Source: Aestuariivirga sp.
Lineage (GTDB): Bacteria > Pseudomonadota > Alphaproteobacteria > Rhizobiales > Aestuariivirgaceae
Length of the DNA: 64,000 nucleotides
Direction of reading: 5' to 3'
NCBI GenBank assembly: GCA_030680855.1
Contig: JAUXUN010000057.1
Span: 95,539 to 159,538 of the forward strand
The number at the start of each line of letters is the position of its first letter. Positions within the stretch are counted from its first letter, which is position 1. Made by a program: the position numbers and the translations under genes. The notes under the pieces are model-generated. The model worked only from the letters and a program-made list of their open reading frames with translations. It was not told the origin of the DNA and ran no database searches. Shown here piece by piece: positions 26,285-36,278 of this stretch.

Positions 26285-27103
26285 ATGACCGATTATCTCA
26301 AAGTCAATCTCGCCAACTGGAATGACCGCGCTGCCATCCATGTCAAGGACGAGGCGGGTGGTTACCGCGTCAGGGAATTCCTGAATGGCGCCGACAATCT
26401 CCATGGCATCGAAGACCGCGAGATCGGTGATGTCCGGGGAAAACGCATCGCCCACCTGCAGTGCCATTTCGGCATCGACACGCTCTGTCTTGCAAGGCGC
26501 GGCGCATCCTGCGTCGGCCTCGATTTCTCACCTGTCGCCATCGCCTCCGCGCGTGACCTGCAAAAGCAAACCGGACTTGATGCCAGCTTCGTCGAAGGCA
26601 ATGTTTACGACGCCCGCGACTTGATCACAGGCCATTTCGACATGGTCTATGCCACCTGGGGCGCCATCGGCTGGCTGCCGGATGTCACGCGCTGGGCCAG
26701 GGTCGTGTCGTCGCTGTTGAAACCAGGCGGCACGCTGTATTTGCTCGAAGGCCATCCCTCCCTCATGGCGCTCAATGAAAAAACCCCAAACCTCGAGCAC
26801 GGCTTTGACTGGCGCACACCACCGAATGCTCCCATCGTTGAAGAGGAGGCGACAACTTATACCGGCGACACAACGCCCGTCGCCGCAACAACAACCAACT
26901 CCTGGATTCACCCCCTGAGCGACATCATCAACGCCGTGATAAGCGCGGGGCTCCGCCTCGACTATCTCCACGAACACGAAGAGCTGGCCTGGCAATTCGC
27001 CCCCATCATGGTGGCGAAAGAAGACAAACGCCGCATGTGGGTGCTCCCCGAAGGATTCCCAAAACTCCCGCTCGCCTTCTCTCTCCACGCAACGAAGCCC
27101 TGA
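26285..27103 (+). CDS. Class I SAM-dependent methyltransferase
   Basis: This is a 272-residue protein with a Rossmann methyltransferase core. Motif I is IAHLQCHFGIDTLCLARRGA at residues about 54-73, followed by the acidic GLDFSPVAIASA and motif II region FDMVYATWGAIGWLPDV. The gene lies 13 bp after the rplS terminator and shortly before leuC. The substrate is unknown; family relatives include small-molecule and lipid-type methylases. The ATG at 26285 follows GGAG at 26273-26276. Confidence 0.88.
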   Translation: MTDYLKVNLANWNDRAAIHVKDEAGGYRVREFLNGADNLHGIEDREIGDVRGKRIAHLQCHFGIDTLCLARRGASCVGLDFSPVAIASARDLQKQTGLDASFVEGNVYDARDLITGHFDMVYATWGAIGWLPDVTRWARVVSSLLKPGGTLYLLEGHPSLMALNEKTPNLEHGFDWRTPPNAPIVEEEATTYTGDTTPVAATTTNSWIHPLSDIINAVISAGLRLDYLHEHEELAWQFAPIMVAKEDKRRMWVLPEGFPKLPLAFSLHATKP

Positions 27104-27192
27104 ATCCCGCAATCCCCCATGCAGGAACGGGCATTTGACATGGGCGCGGCAAGGACTAAATAGCAGCCACAACCTTCATTTTGAGACTGTAA

Positions 27193-28599
27193 ATGACCAA
27201 GCCGCGCACACTTTATGACAAGATCTGGGACGACCATCTGGTCCACGAGGCCGACGACGGCACCTGCCTGCTCTATATCGACCGGCATCTCGTCCATGAA
27301 GTGACCTCCCCCCAGGCCTTCGAAGGCCTGCGCCTGACCGGCCGCACGGTGCGCCATCCCGAGCGCACCCTGGCCGTCGTCGACCACAATGTGCCCACCA
27401 CCGACCGCAGCAAGGGCATCGCCGAAGAGGAAAGCCGCATCCAGGTTGAAACCCTGGCCCAGAACGCCAGGGATTTCGGCGTCGAATATTTCCATGAGCG
27501 CGACAAGCGCCAAGGCATTGTCCATGTGGTAGGGCCCGAACAGGGCTTCACCCTGCCCGGCACTACCATCGTCTGCGGCGACAGCCACACCTCCACCCAT
27601 GGCGCTTTCGGGGCCCTTGCCCATGGTATCGGCACTTCGGAAGTCGAGCATGTGCTCGCCACCCAGACGCTCATCCAGAAAAAGGCCAGGAACATGCTGG
27701 TCGATGTGACCGGCAAGCTGGCTGCCAGCGCCACCGCCAAGGACATCATCCTCTCCATCATCGGCGAAATCGGCACCGCCGGCGGCACAGGCTCGGTCAT
27801 CGAATTCGCTGGCGAAGCCATCCGTGATCTCAGCATGGAAGGCCGCATGACCGTCTGCAACATGACCATCGAGGGCGGCGCCCGCGCCGGCATGATTGCC
27901 CCGGACCAAAAAGCCTATGACTACCTCCATGGCCGCCCCAAGGCGCCCAAGGGCGACGCCTGGGACAAGGCGCGGACCTACTGGGATAGTCTGCGCACGG
28001 ACGAAGGCGCCCATTTTGACCGCATCGTGAAGCTCGACGCCGCCTCCCTGCCACCCATCGTTTCCTGGGGCACCTCGCCGGAAGACGTGGTTTCGGTTGC
28101 CGGTGCCGTGCCCAACCCCGATGACATCGCCGACGAAGGCAAGCGCCAGTCGAAATGGCGCGCCCTTGAATACATGGGGCTCAAGCCCGGCCAGAAGATG
28201 ACCGACATCCCGCTCGACGTGGTCTGGATCGGCTCCTGCACCAATGGCCGTATTGAAGACCTGCGCAATGTGGCAAGGATCGTAAATGGCAAGAAAATCG
28301 CGGGGAATCTGGCCTATGCCATGATTGTTCCCGGCTCCGGCCTGGTCAAGGAACAGGCCGAGGCCGAGGGCCTGGATAAGATCTTCAAGGCGGCAGGCTT
28401 TGAATGGCGCGAACCCGGCTGTTCCATGTGCCTTGGCATGAACCCGGACCAGTTGAAGCCCGGGCAACGCTGCGCGTCCACGTCCAACCGCAACTTCGAG
28501 GGACGCCAGGGCTACCGTGGCCGCACCCACCTCGTCAGCCCACAGATGGCTGCCGCGGCGGCTTTGGCCGGACATTTTGTTGATATTCGAAAATCTTGA
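27193..28599 (+). CDS. leuC: 3-isopropylmalate dehydratase large subunit
   Basis: This is the 468-residue aconitase-superfamily large subunit that pairs with LeuD (31630) to isomerise isopropylmalate in leucine synthesis. The 4Fe-4S ligands lie in [13 protein letters not shown] and GCSMCLGMN. Substrate-loop motifs [30 protein letters not shown] and [10 protein letters not shown] are intact. leuD is not adjacent: a small ORF, a broken amine oxidase and argC lie between. Confidence 0.97.
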   Translation: MTKPRTLYDKIWDDHLVHEADDGTCLLYIDRHLVHEVTSPQAFEGLRLTGRTVRHPERTLAVVDHNVPTTDRSKGIAEEESRIQVETLAQNARDFGVEYFHERDKRQGIVHVVGPEQGFTLPGTTIVCGDSHTSTHGAFGALAHGIGTSEVEHVLATQTLIQKKARNMLVDVTGKLAASATAKDIILSIIGEIGTAGGTGSVIEFAGEAIRDLSMEGRMTVCNMTIEGGARAGMIAPDQKAYDYLHGRPKAPKGDAWDKARTYWDSLRTDEGAHFDRIVKLDAASLPPIVSWGTSPEDVVSVAGAVPNPDDIADEGKRQSKWRALEYMGLKPGQKMTDIPLDVVWIGSCTNGRIEDLRNVARIVNGKKIAGNLAYAMIVPGSGLVKEQAEAEGLDKIFKAAGFEWREPGCSMCLGMNPDQLKPGQRCASTSNRNFEGRQGYRGRTHLVSPQMAAAAALAGHFVDIRKS

Positions 28600-28710
28600 T
28601 TCGAACCACCCCGTTAACCATTGCTTCACCAAATTTTAAAGCTTATGACGAGCCGATATGGTAAGAGTGATTCACGTGCAGAGTGAGTCGCGTTTTGGTG
28701 GGGAACTATC

Positions 28711-28863
28711 TTGAATAACGCAGTACAGGCCGACACGAAGTTTTTGCGTCGTATTTTTGTGGCCCTTGTGTTGTTAACGCTCGCCGCTGGCGGAATGGTT
28801 GGCCTTACCACCGCGCAAGCCACTACCGATGCCCCCGCCGCCTGCACCGGAACCTGCCAATAA
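28711..28863 (+). CDS. Very small exported peptide, unknown
   Basis: A 50-codon ORF, absent from the track, starts at a TTG (28711) behind GGTGGGG (28697-28703). It encodes a charged N-terminus, a hydrophobic core (FVALVLLTLAAGGMVGLTT), a likely signal-peptidase site after AQA and a mature tail of about 13 residues ending ACTGTCQ. The two-cysteine CxxxC end and the clean export signal suggest a real product. No family is recognised. It ends 10 bp before the convergent amine oxidase stop. The start codon is the weakest part of the call. Confidence 0.5.
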   Translation: MNNAVQADTKFLRRIFVALVLLTLAAGGMVGLTTAQATTDAPAACTGTCQ

Positions 28864-28873
28864 TTTTTCGCGC

Positions 28874-30565
28874 TTAGTCTGGAAGCTCAAGAGGCTTCAG
28901 CGATTCAAATCTGTCGCCGGGTCCCGGATTATTTATGGGGCTTTCACCGCCCAGGTGATGCATGATTCCCCACACCGCGTTGAGCGCCGTTTGCACCGCT
29001 CCTTCCACCCAGCCCGGCGTCCACGACACGTCATCGCCCGCAATGAAGATGCCACGTTCCGCCGGCGGCATCTTGTCTTGCATGAAATGGCAATACATTC
29101 GGTGGTTATAGCGGTAGTGGCCCGGCAGCGCGCCTTTGAAGGCGCCCATGAAATTGGGGTCCGATTCCCATGACACCGTGATGGGATCGCCGATGATATG
29201 TTTTTCCAGCGCCAAGTCGGGATAAATCTTCTTCAGCGCATCCAGCGCCAGCGTCACCCGCTTTTCCACCGGCAGCGGCAGCATCTTCATCGCATCACTC
29301 ATCCATGAGTAAGTGAGGCAGATGACGCCCGGCTTGTCGTCGCCATTGTCGAACAGGTAAGTGCCGCGCGTCAGCCGGTCGGTGAGCGTCATGCTCATCA
29401 GGTCCCGCCCCGTATGCGGGTCCTTGTCTTTCCAGAACGGCCGGTCCGTCATCACGAAAGTTTTTGACGATTGCATGTAACGCGTGCGGTCAAGCGCCAT
29501 CCACATTTTCGGCGAAAACAAACTCTCCTCGCATTTCATGTAAGTCGTGAGCAGCCAGCTCTGCAGCGCCACCAGCACCGCGTCGTAAAGTTTGGTATCG
29601 CCCCAGCGGTCCGTCACCGCGATCTTGTCGCCATAGGCCCGGTCGATGCGGGTGACGCCGGGACGTGGCGCGCCGCGATGGAGTGATTCCAGAGTCGTGC
29701 CCTTGGGCCAATGCACTATGTTGGGCGGTGATGTCTTCCAGAGCCCCCGCGGGACCTGCTCGACACCGCCCACGATGTAATTCTGGTTCTCGTCGCAATC
29801 CGTTGCCACCACGCGCAGGATTTCCAGCATGGAATTGGGATAATCCGAGTCCCAGCCGCCAGTGCCAAAGCCCACTTGGCCAAAAACCTCGCGGTATTGA
29901 AAGGGCCGGTCGGCGAAGGCGTAGGAGGTCGCCACAAAATCATAGAAGCTGCGGTCATCCCAGATGGGAATGAGCCTGTCCCAGATTTCCTTCAGCGCCG
30001 CAACATCGCGCTCGCGGATGGCCTGCCGCAGTCCGGAAAGTCCGGCCCCCTCTTCAAGCGCCTTGGACCAGGCCGCACCAATTTCCTTGAACATGGGTGG
30101 CAGGTCAGCAATCTTCTCCACGTAAAGCGTCTTGCCCTCAAGATCGATCACCGTTTAAGGCGTGGCCGGCGACAGGGGATTGGGAAAGGATTTGGACTTC
30201 AATCCCAGCATATTCACATAGTGATAGAAGGCGGTGGAGGACTCCGGAAAGCGCATGCCGCCCAATTCCGCGATAATCCCTTCCGCCCCTTCGAAGGCCT
30301 GCGAGCGCAAGCGCCCGCCAATGCGCGCGGCCTCATAGACCACCGGCTTCAGGCCCATTTTCAGAAGCTCAAATGCCGCCGTCATGCCAGCCATCCCTGC
30401 CCCGATAATGGCCACCTCTTCGCCATGGCGGTGCGCCGGGACTGAGCCGAGCCCTGCCGGGTGCTTGATCCAGTCATCAAAGGCAAAGGGGAAATCCGGG
30501 CCGAAATTCGTGACCGGCCGTGAAACATCCTCGTCGGGAGCAAAAAGATTAGTCGAGGCAGTCAT
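28874..30565 (-). pseudogene. Flavin amine oxidase (tryptophan-2-monooxygenase-like) with one in-frame stop
   Basis: One reading frame of 564 codons runs from an ATG at 30565 (GGAG 7 bp upstream) to the TAG/TGA region at 28874, but a TAA occurs at 30157-30155. The N-terminal piece has the FAD loop VAIIGAGMAGMTAAFELL and GGRLRSQ. The C-terminal piece carries the substrate domain and the FAD-closing motif IFIAGDDVSWTPGWVEGAVQTALNAV. Context around the break reads NPLSPATP-stop-TVIDLEGKT, and a TCA-to-TAA change would be a one-base event. The family oxidises amino acids or monoamines to amides, imines and peroxide. The track shows two ORFs (30155-30637 and 28874-30151). A sequencing error cannot be excluded. 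Confidence 0.82.
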
Positions 30566-30660
30566 GCGCCAGTCTCCGTTTTTCCAACCTTGCCACATAA
30601 AAAACGCCCCGGCCACGGGGAGATTGCGTGAGGGCACCTTGGCCTGTATGAACCCCCGCC

Positions 30661-31617
30661 ATGACCACGATTTTCATAGATGGCGAAGCTGGAACCACCG
30701 GCTTGCAGATCCGCGACCGGCTTAAAAGCCGTGAAGATATTGAGCTTGTCAGCATTGCGCCCGAAAAGCGCAAGGATGCGAACGCGCGCCGCGATCTGCT
30801 GAACAGCGTCAATGTTGCCATCCTCTGCCTGCCCGATGACGCCGCCCGGGAAGCGGTTGGCCTGATCGACGCAAACTCCAAAACCCGCGTCATTGACGCC
30901 TCAACCGCCTACCGGGTTGATCCCGCCTGGACCTATGGCTTTGCCGAGTTGAGCTCCGCCCAGGCCAAAAAAATCGCCGGCGCGGCCCGCGTCTCAAACC
31001 CCGGCTGCTATCCGCAGGGCTTCATCGCCGTGGTGAAGCCCCTGGTTGATGCGGGCGTCCTCTCCGCCGATGCGCTGCTCACCTACAATGCCGTGTCCGG
31101 CTATTCCGGCGGTGGCAAGAAAATGATCGAGGACTATGAAAAGGCGGGCGCCCAGGCCAGCTCCTACATGCCCTATGGCCTGACGCTCAACCACAAGCAC
31201 TTGGCCGAGATGAAGCACTACGCGGGCCTCGCCCATGACGCCATTTTCCAGCCCGTGGTTGGCAATTATGCCCAAGGCATGCTCGGCACCGTTCCCCTCT
31301 TCCTCGCCATGCTGAAGAGGAAAATCAGCAGTGCCAACATCCATGAAATTCTGGCCAATGCCTATGCCGCCAGCACCTTCATTGAGGTGGCCCCCCTTGA
31401 GCCGATTGAACGCTCTCCCGCGGTGGACCCGCAAGCCCTCAATAACACCAACCGCATGCGGCTATGTGTTTTTGGCAATGATGGCCGCGGCCAGGTCTTG
31501 CTAACCTCTATTTACGATAATCTCGGCAAGGGCGCTTCCGGTGCCGCCGTGCAGAATTTGAACCTGATGATCGGCGCCGGTGAAAGTCTCGGCGTTGATC
31601 TGCCTCTCGCAAACTGA
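30661..31617 (+). CDS. argC: N-acetyl-gamma-glutamyl-phosphate reductase (type 2)
   Basis: This 318-residue NADPH-dependent reductase makes N-acetylglutamate semialdehyde in arginine synthesis. The dinucleotide motif [13 protein letters not shown] lies at the N-terminus, the catalytic Cys in [10 protein letters not shown] near residue 118, and the His in LNHKHLAEM. The short length and the GEAGTTG motif mark the type-2 class found in many alphaproteobacteria. It is 12 bp upstream of leuD, forming an arg-leu mixed operon, and divergent from the broken amine oxidase. Confidence 0.95.
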   Translation: MTTIFIDGEAGTTGLQIRDRLKSREDIELVSIAPEKRKDANARRDLLNSVNVAILCLPDDAAREAVGLIDANSKTRVIDASTAYRVDPAWTYGFAELSSAQAKKIAGAARVSNPGCYPQGFIAVVKPLVDAGVLSADALLTYNAVSGYSGGGKKMIEDYEKAGAQASSYMPYGLTLNHKHLAEMKHYAGLAHDAIFQPVVGNYAQGMLGTVPLFLAMLKRKISSANIHEILANAYAASTFIEVAPLEPIERSPAVDPQALNNTNRMRLCVFGNDGRGQVLLTSIYDNLGKGASGAAVQNLNLMIGAGESLGVDLPLAN

Positions 31618-31629
31618 AAGAACGGTGTC

Positions 31630-32235
31630 ATGGAAAAATTTGAAACCTTGAATGGTGTTGCCGCTCCCCTCAACATCGTCAACATCGACACCGACATGAT
31701 CATCCCCAAGCAGTTCCTGAAAACCATCAAGCGCACCGGCCTGGGAAAATCCCTGTTCTACGAAATGCGCTACACGCAAGAAGGCAAGGAACTGCCGGAG
31801 TTTGTCTTGAACAAACAGGCCTACCGCAAGGCGCAGATTCTGGTTGCGGGCGACAATTTCGGCTGCGGCTCATCGCGCGAGCACGCCCCCTGGGCGCTCC
31901 TGGATTTCGGCATCCGCTGCGTGATCTCAACCAGCTTCGCCGACATCTTCTACAACAACTGCTTCAAGAACGGTATTCTGCCCATCGTTGTCTCCCCGGA
32001 GAATTTGAAGAAACTCCTGGACGATGCCGACCGCGGCAGCAACGCCACGCTCACCATAGATCTTCCCAAGCAGGAAATTCGCGGCCCCGACGGCGGCACT
32101 GTGAAATTCGATATCGATCCCTTCCGCAAGCATTGCCTGCTCAATGGCCTTGATGACATCGCCCTCAGCTTGGAGAAGGTCACATCCATCGATGCTTTTG
32201 AAAAAAAGCAGGCAGCCGCCCAGCCCTGGCTTTGA
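31630..32235 (+). CDS. leuD: 3-isopropylmalate dehydratase small subunit
   Basis: This is the 201-residue swivel-domain subunit of isopropylmalate isomerase. Typical segments are [31 protein letters not shown] and [17 protein letters not shown]. The length is normal. It partners with LeuC at 27193. It sits 12 bp after argC and 8 bp before the AEC carrier, probably one transcript. Confidence 0.97.
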   Translation: MEKFETLNGVAAPLNIVNIDTDMIIPKQFLKTIKRTGLGKSLFYEMRYTQEGKELPEFVLNKQAYRKAQILVAGDNFGCGSSREHAPWALLDFGIRCVISTSFADIFYNNCFKNGILPIVVSPENLKKLLDDADRGSNATLTIDLPKQEIRGPDGGTVKFDIDPFRKHCLLNGLDDIALSLEKVTSIDAFEKKQAAAQPWL

Positions 32236-32243
32236 TGTAAGAC

Positions 32244-33191
32244 TTGGAGTCGATCCTCACCACCGTACTCCCCGTCTTCGGCCTCATCGTCCTGGGTTAT
32301 GTCTTTGCGCGCCTGAAGCTTCTGGATAGCGCAACCGCCCGGGGTCTCACCCTGTTCGTCTTCATGCTCGCCATTCCGGCCCTTCTGTTTCGTACTGTCG
32401 CCCTGATGAAGCCGCTGGACGCCATGCCCTTTGGCCTCTGGCTTGCCTTTTTTGGCGGGCTTGCCGTCACCTGGGTTCTGACAACGCTCATTTCACAAAA
32501 ATTCGATAGCCTTGCAGCATCGGGAGGTGCGGCTGCCGCCATGGCGGTTGGCTTCGGCAATGTGGCGTTGCTCGGAACGCCGCTGGCCCTTGCCTATTAT
32601 GGCGAGGAGGCCGTCATTCCCCTTGGCCTCATCATCTCCATCCATGCACCCATTCTCTGGTTTGCGGCAACCTTCCAGCGCGAGCTTGCCCGCCACAGCG
32701 AAACCATTTCATACCGGCGCCTTGGCCGTGAACTTTTCTGGAGCCTTGCCGGCAACGCCATCGTGCTGGCCCTTGCGGCGGCAGCGCTTTGGCGGCTCAC
32801 CGGCCTTGGCCTTCATCCTGTTGTCGACCGCATGCTCGCCATGCTCTCCGATGCCAGCATCCCCACCGCCCTCTTTGCCTTGGGCCTGTCGCTCGCCACC
32901 TATTCCCTGCGCGGCCAGTGGAGCGGCATGGCCGTGCTGATTGTCATGAAGATGATGCTGATGCCCCTGCTGGTATTTCTGGCCTTGCATTACCTCGTGT
33001 CCGTACCGCCGCTCTGGGCCAAGGTCGCTGTCCTCCTGGCGGCCATGCCGACCGGGGCCAACGCCTTCCTTTTTGCCCATCGCAATGAGGAATCGGTCGC
33101 CGCCGTTTCAGCCGCAATCGCCCTGGGAACGGGCCTAGCGGCCATTACCGTGTCGATTCTGCTTTACTGGATGGATTCCGGCGCAATCTAG
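32244..33191 (+). CDS. AEC family transporter (auxin efflux carrier-like)
   Basis: This is a 315-residue membrane protein with about ten helices in two related halves. It starts SILTTVLPVFGLIVLGYVFAR and ends VSAAIALGTGLAAITVSILLYW, both usual for bacterial AEC permeases such as malonate or malate carriers. The start is a TTG at 32244, eight bases after the leuD stop; no strong ribosome site is seen, so translational coupling is likely. The stop overlaps the convergent mch gene by 4 bp. The substrate is unknown. Confidence 0.9.
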   Translation: MESILTTVLPVFGLIVLGYVFARLKLLDSATARGLTLFVFMLAIPALLFRTVALMKPLDAMPFGLWLAFFGGLAVTWVLTTLISQKFDSLAASGGAAAAMAVGFGNVALLGTPLALAYYGEEAVIPLGLIISIHAPILWFAATFQRELARHSETISYRRLGRELFWSLAGNAIVLALAAAALWRLTGLGLHPVVDRMLAMLSDASIPTALFALGLSLATYSLRGQWSGMAVLIVMKMMLMPLLVFLALHYLVSVPPLWAKVAVLLAAMPTGANAFLFAHRNEESVAAVSAAIALGTGLAAITVSILLYWMDSGAI

Positions 33192-34219
33192 CGCGGGATC
33201 AAAGCCCAATAATCCAGTTCCAGAATAACACCGGGCTTTTCTGCTGTTCCGTCTTCAACCGGAAATTCGGAGCAAGGCAAATCACGTGTCGCCCGCGTGA
33301 CGATACGCAAGGCGCCGACATCGCCTTGCACCGCCTTGTCCATGATTTCCGACCAGGCAAACACCGTTCCGCCCGCAAACAGCGGCGCAACATGGCGGCC
33401 CCCATTGATGCCGGCGATACGGAACGCATTGGCCAAACCGTTGAAGCTCAGGGCCCGCGCCAGTGAAATGACATGGCCGCCATAAATCAGGCGGCGGCCG
33501 AACCTTCCGCCCTGCTCCGCAAACTGGTTGAAATGCACCCGCGCCGTATTCTGGTAAAGACGTGTGGCAAGCTGATGTTCGGCTTCCTCCACCGTCATGC
33601 CGTCAAGATGATCAATCTTTTCACCGGCCGCATAATCATCAAAACGGTGCGGCGACCCGGACTGGGCAAAATCCCATTTCGCTGAATTCAAACGCGGCAT
33701 CCCAGCCTTGATGCTGGCAACCTTATTAAGTTCCGGCACAACAGCTGCAGGTGCTGCCGATTTTTCATCGCGCTTGCGCACCATCACCCAGCGCACGAAG
33801 CTCAGAACGTCTTCGCCTCTCTGGTTGACCCCTTTGCTCCGCACATACACCGTGCCGGTCTTTCCATTGGAATTTTCCTTGAGGCCAATGACCTCGGACC
33901 GTGCCGACAGCGTATCCCTCGCATAGACGGGAGTGGAGAACACGCATTCCGCGTAACCCAGGTTGGCAATGGCGTTCAGCGATATGTCCGGCACTGTCTT
34001 GCCGAACACTGTGTTGAAAACCAGAAGGTCATCCATCGGCGACGCCGGATATCCAATTGCCCTGGCGAACTCATCGGAACTCTGGACCGCGAAACGCGAG
34101 CCATAAAGTGCCGCGTAAAGCGCCCGGTCGCCATCATTCAGGGTACGCGGTGTCGCATGGACAATTTTTTGTCCAGGGCTGAAATCCTCAAAGAAATTGC
34201 CGACGACGGTCTTGCTCAT
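33188..34219 (-). CDS. mch: MaoC-type dehydratase, probable mesaconyl-CoA hydratase
   Basis: This 343-residue protein carries two hotdog domains. The N-terminal part closely resembles Rhodobacter mesaconyl-CoA hydratase (GNFFEDFSPGQKIVHATPRT, ALYGSRFA, FGKTVPDISLNAIANLGYA, VRWVMVRKRD), and the total length matches that enzyme as I recall it. Mch hydrates mesaconyl-C1-CoA to beta-methylmalyl-CoA in the ethylmalonyl-CoA pathway. The other pathway genes (ccr, ecm, mcd, mcl1) are not in this window. The ATG at 34219 faces the divergent FAD oxidase gene at 34312. Confidence 0.85.
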   Translation of the reverse strand: MSKTVVGNFFEDFSPGQKIVHATPRTLNDGDRALYAALYGSRFAVQSSDEFARAIGYPASPMDDLLVFNTVFGKTVPDISLNAIANLGYAECVFSTPVYARDTLSARSEVIGLKENSNGKTGTVYVRSKGVNQRGEDVLSFVRWVMVRKRDEKSAAPAAVVPELNKVASIKAGMPRLNSAKWDFAQSGSPHRFDDYAAGEKIDHLDGMTVEEAEHQLATRLYQNTARVHFNQFAEQGGRFGRRLIYGGHVISLARALSFNGLANAFRIAGINGGRHVAPLFAGGTVFAWSEIMDKAVQGDVGALRIVTRATRDLPCSEFPVEDGTAEKPGVILELDYWALIPR

Positions 34220-34311
34220 CCCCTCTGCTTAGCCACAGAAATAAAATAAGTGAAGCCCGCTCATCCGCAGGCACTTGTGAGCAGGTCCGGGATTGGGCAG
34301 AATGTTTTGTC

Positions 34312-35484
34312 ATGGAACATGTCGATGTAGCGATTGTGGGCGGCGGCGTTGTTGGAAGTGCCGCCGCCTACTACCTCAAAAAGCACGGATTTTCAGGTTC
34401 AATTGCCATCATCGAGAAAGACACGACCTATCAGTTTGGTTGCACCGGAAGGTCATTGGGGGGCCTCCGCCAGCAGTTTTCAACCCCGGAGAATATCGAG
34501 CTTTCCAAGTTCGGCCTCAGGCTCATGCGAAACCTCAAGCAGGAATTCGGGCCGGAGGCCGATGTGAGTTTCCACGAGAACGGCTACCTCATCATGGCTT
34601 CGCCAGAAGGCCTTCCCATCCTTGAAGAAAATCACCGCATCCAGCTGGCCAATGGCGCTGACAACGTCATCCTCAGGGGTGCTGACCTCACCGCACGGTT
34701 TTCCTGGCTGATGGGCGATGGCGTGGCGGGCGGCTGCTTCGGATTGTCCGGCGAAGGCTGGCTCGATCCCTATTCCCTGATGACGCTCCTGCGCAAGGCA
34801 GCGGTTTCCCGAGGCGTCAAGATCATCGCCCATGAACTCACGGGCGTAAGCAGCGCCGCTGACAGGATAATCTCCATCACCCTGTCGAGTGGCGAAACCC
34901 TGTCCTGTTCCCATCTGGTGAATGCTGCCGGAACCGGTGCCGGCCATGTGGCGGATCTTGCAAACATCGCCTTGCCCGTGGGCCCCCGCAAGCGCTACGT
35001 CTATCTCCTGGATTGCCCCCAGGCCGGCGAGGCGCTGCATGGCGCGCCGCTCACCGTTGATCCCAGTGGCATTTACTTCCGCCCCGAGGGGCGCAATTTT
35101 CTCTGCGGCCTCTCGCCGGAGGAGCACGAAGAGCCGGCGGAGATGAATTGGGAGGTTGATTATTCCTGGTTCGAGGAGCGCATCTGGGCCCAGCTTGCCG
35201 AACGCGTGCCGCAGTTTGAAACCATCAAGGTGATCAACGCCTGGGTCGGCCAGTATGACTACAATGCGCTGGATCAGAACGCGATTATCGGCCCCCATCC
35301 CCGCATCGGAAATTTTTATTTTGCCAACGGCTTTTCCGGCCATGGCCTGCAGCAAGGCCCAGCGGTCGGAAATGCCATCGCCGAACTCATCATCCATGGC
35401 GCTTACCGCACCATTGATCTCGCCCGCCTCGGCTACGGCCGCGTGGCCCGCAACGAGCCTCTGTTTGAAAAAAACGTCATCTGA
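34312..35484 (+). CDS. FAD-dependent oxidoreductase (DAO / FOXRED1-like)
   Basis: This is a 390-residue member of the D-amino-acid oxidase/sarcosine oxidase superfamily. The FAD loop is DVAIVGGGVVGSAAAYYL at residues 5-22; the motif GCTGRSLGGLRQQFS near residues 44-58 and the C-terminal NGFSGHGLQQGPAVG are typical. Substrates in the family are N-methyl or D-amino acids and 2-hydroxy acids. The stop codon shares a base with the next gene's ATG, making it the first gene of a three-gene operon with a PLP kinase and a PLP dehydratase. This context suggests hydroxy- or D-amino acid breakdown (inference). Confidence 0.9.
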   Translation: MEHVDVAIVGGGVVGSAAAYYLKKHGFSGSIAIIEKDTTYQFGCTGRSLGGLRQQFSTPENIELSKFGLRLMRNLKQEFGPEADVSFHENGYLIMASPEGLPILEENHRIQLANGADNVILRGADLTARFSWLMGDGVAGGCFGLSGEGWLDPYSLMTLLRKAAVSRGVKIIAHELTGVSSAADRIISITLSSGETLSCSHLVNAAGTGAGHVADLANIALPVGPRKRYVYLLDCPQAGEALHGAPLTVDPSGIYFRPEGRNFLCGLSPEEHEEPAEMNWEVDYSWFEERIWAQLAERVPQFETIKVINAWVGQYDYNALDQNAIIGPHPRIGNFYFANGFSGHGLQQGPAVGNAIAELIIHGAYRTIDLARLGYGRVARNEPLFEKNVI

Positions 35485-36278
35485 TGCCACGCCAGATTCT
35501 CAGCATCTCCTCGCAAGTGGCTTACGGACCCGTGGGAAACTCGGCTTCTGTTCCAGCACTCCAGGCGGCGGGCTTCACCGTATCGCAAGTTCCTACCATC
35601 ATCCTCTCCAATCATCCCGGCCTCGGCAAACCTTCCGGTGTAAAACTGCTCGCCACGGAACTTGAGGCCATCCTGAAATCATTGGTTGCACTTGGAGTCC
35701 TTGATACCTGCGTGGGCGTGATGACCGGCTATTTCGCCAGCGCCGACCAGATCAAGGTGGCCGCTTCCTTCATTCGCAAGATGAAAGATAAAAATCCGTC
35801 ACTCTACGTGCTTGTCGATCCCGTGCTGGGCGATGACGGCAGTCTCTATGTCTCGAACGAAGTCGCCAATGCCATCCGCGATGACTTGTTGCCTTTGGCG
35901 TCCTGCATCACCCCCAATTGCTTTGAACTGGGCTGGCTCACGGGCAAACCCGTTTCCAACAAAGCAGAGGTCCTGCTTGCGGCGGCAGCTTTTCCTTACA
36001 AGGAAATCCTTGCAACCTCAATTCCTCTCGATGCTAACAATCTCGCATCTCTTGCGATCACCGGAAGCGAATATGCGGAAACGAGCACGACAATAAGACC
36101 AGCCGTGCCCTACGGCACCGGGGATTTTCTGGCGGGCCTTTATTTCGCGGCCCGCCTCAATGGCTTTGAATCACGCGAAGCCCTGAAACTTTCCGCAGGG
36201 ATTCTGGACTCTGCTATCTCCCGCAGCCTTGGCGAGCCCTGCCTCGACATCATCGGAGCCCTGCACACCCCATCATGA
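35484..36278 (+). CDS. Pyridoxal kinase-like protein (PfkB/ribokinase fold)
   Basis: This 264-residue kinase resembles PdxY/PdxK. It begins ILSISSQVAYGPVGNSASVPALQAAG, which binds the pyridoxal substrate in the family, and carries VDPVLGDDGSLYV, TPNCFELGWLTG and the catalytic GTGDFLAGLY. It phosphorylates pyridoxal to PLP in relatives. It overlaps the upstream oxidase by one base and the downstream dehydratase by 4 bp. Its placement next to a PLP enzyme hints at local cofactor supply. It is about 20 residues shorter than E. coli PdxY. Confidence 0.88.
   Translation: MPRQILSISSQVAYGPVGNSASVPALQAAGFTVSQVPTIILSNHPGLGKPSGVKLLATELEAILKSLVALGVLDTCVGVMTGYFASADQIKVAASFIRKMKDKNPSLYVLVDPVLGDDGSLYVSNEVANAIRDDLLPLASCITPNCFELGWLTGKPVSNKAEVLLAAAAFPYKEILATSIPLDANNLASLAITGSEYAETSTTIRPAVPYGTGDFLAGLYFAARLNGFESREALKLSAGILDSAISRSLGEPCLDIIGALHTPS

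Noticed and set aside
26962-28632. 556-residue minus-strand ORF
   Set aside because: Antisense shadow of leuC, whose Fe-S ligands and length are intact; no ribosome site and no recognisable domain.
34480-35490. 336-residue minus-strand ORF
   Set aside because: Shadow of the FAD oxidoreductase gene, which has clear FAD motifs and operon overlap.
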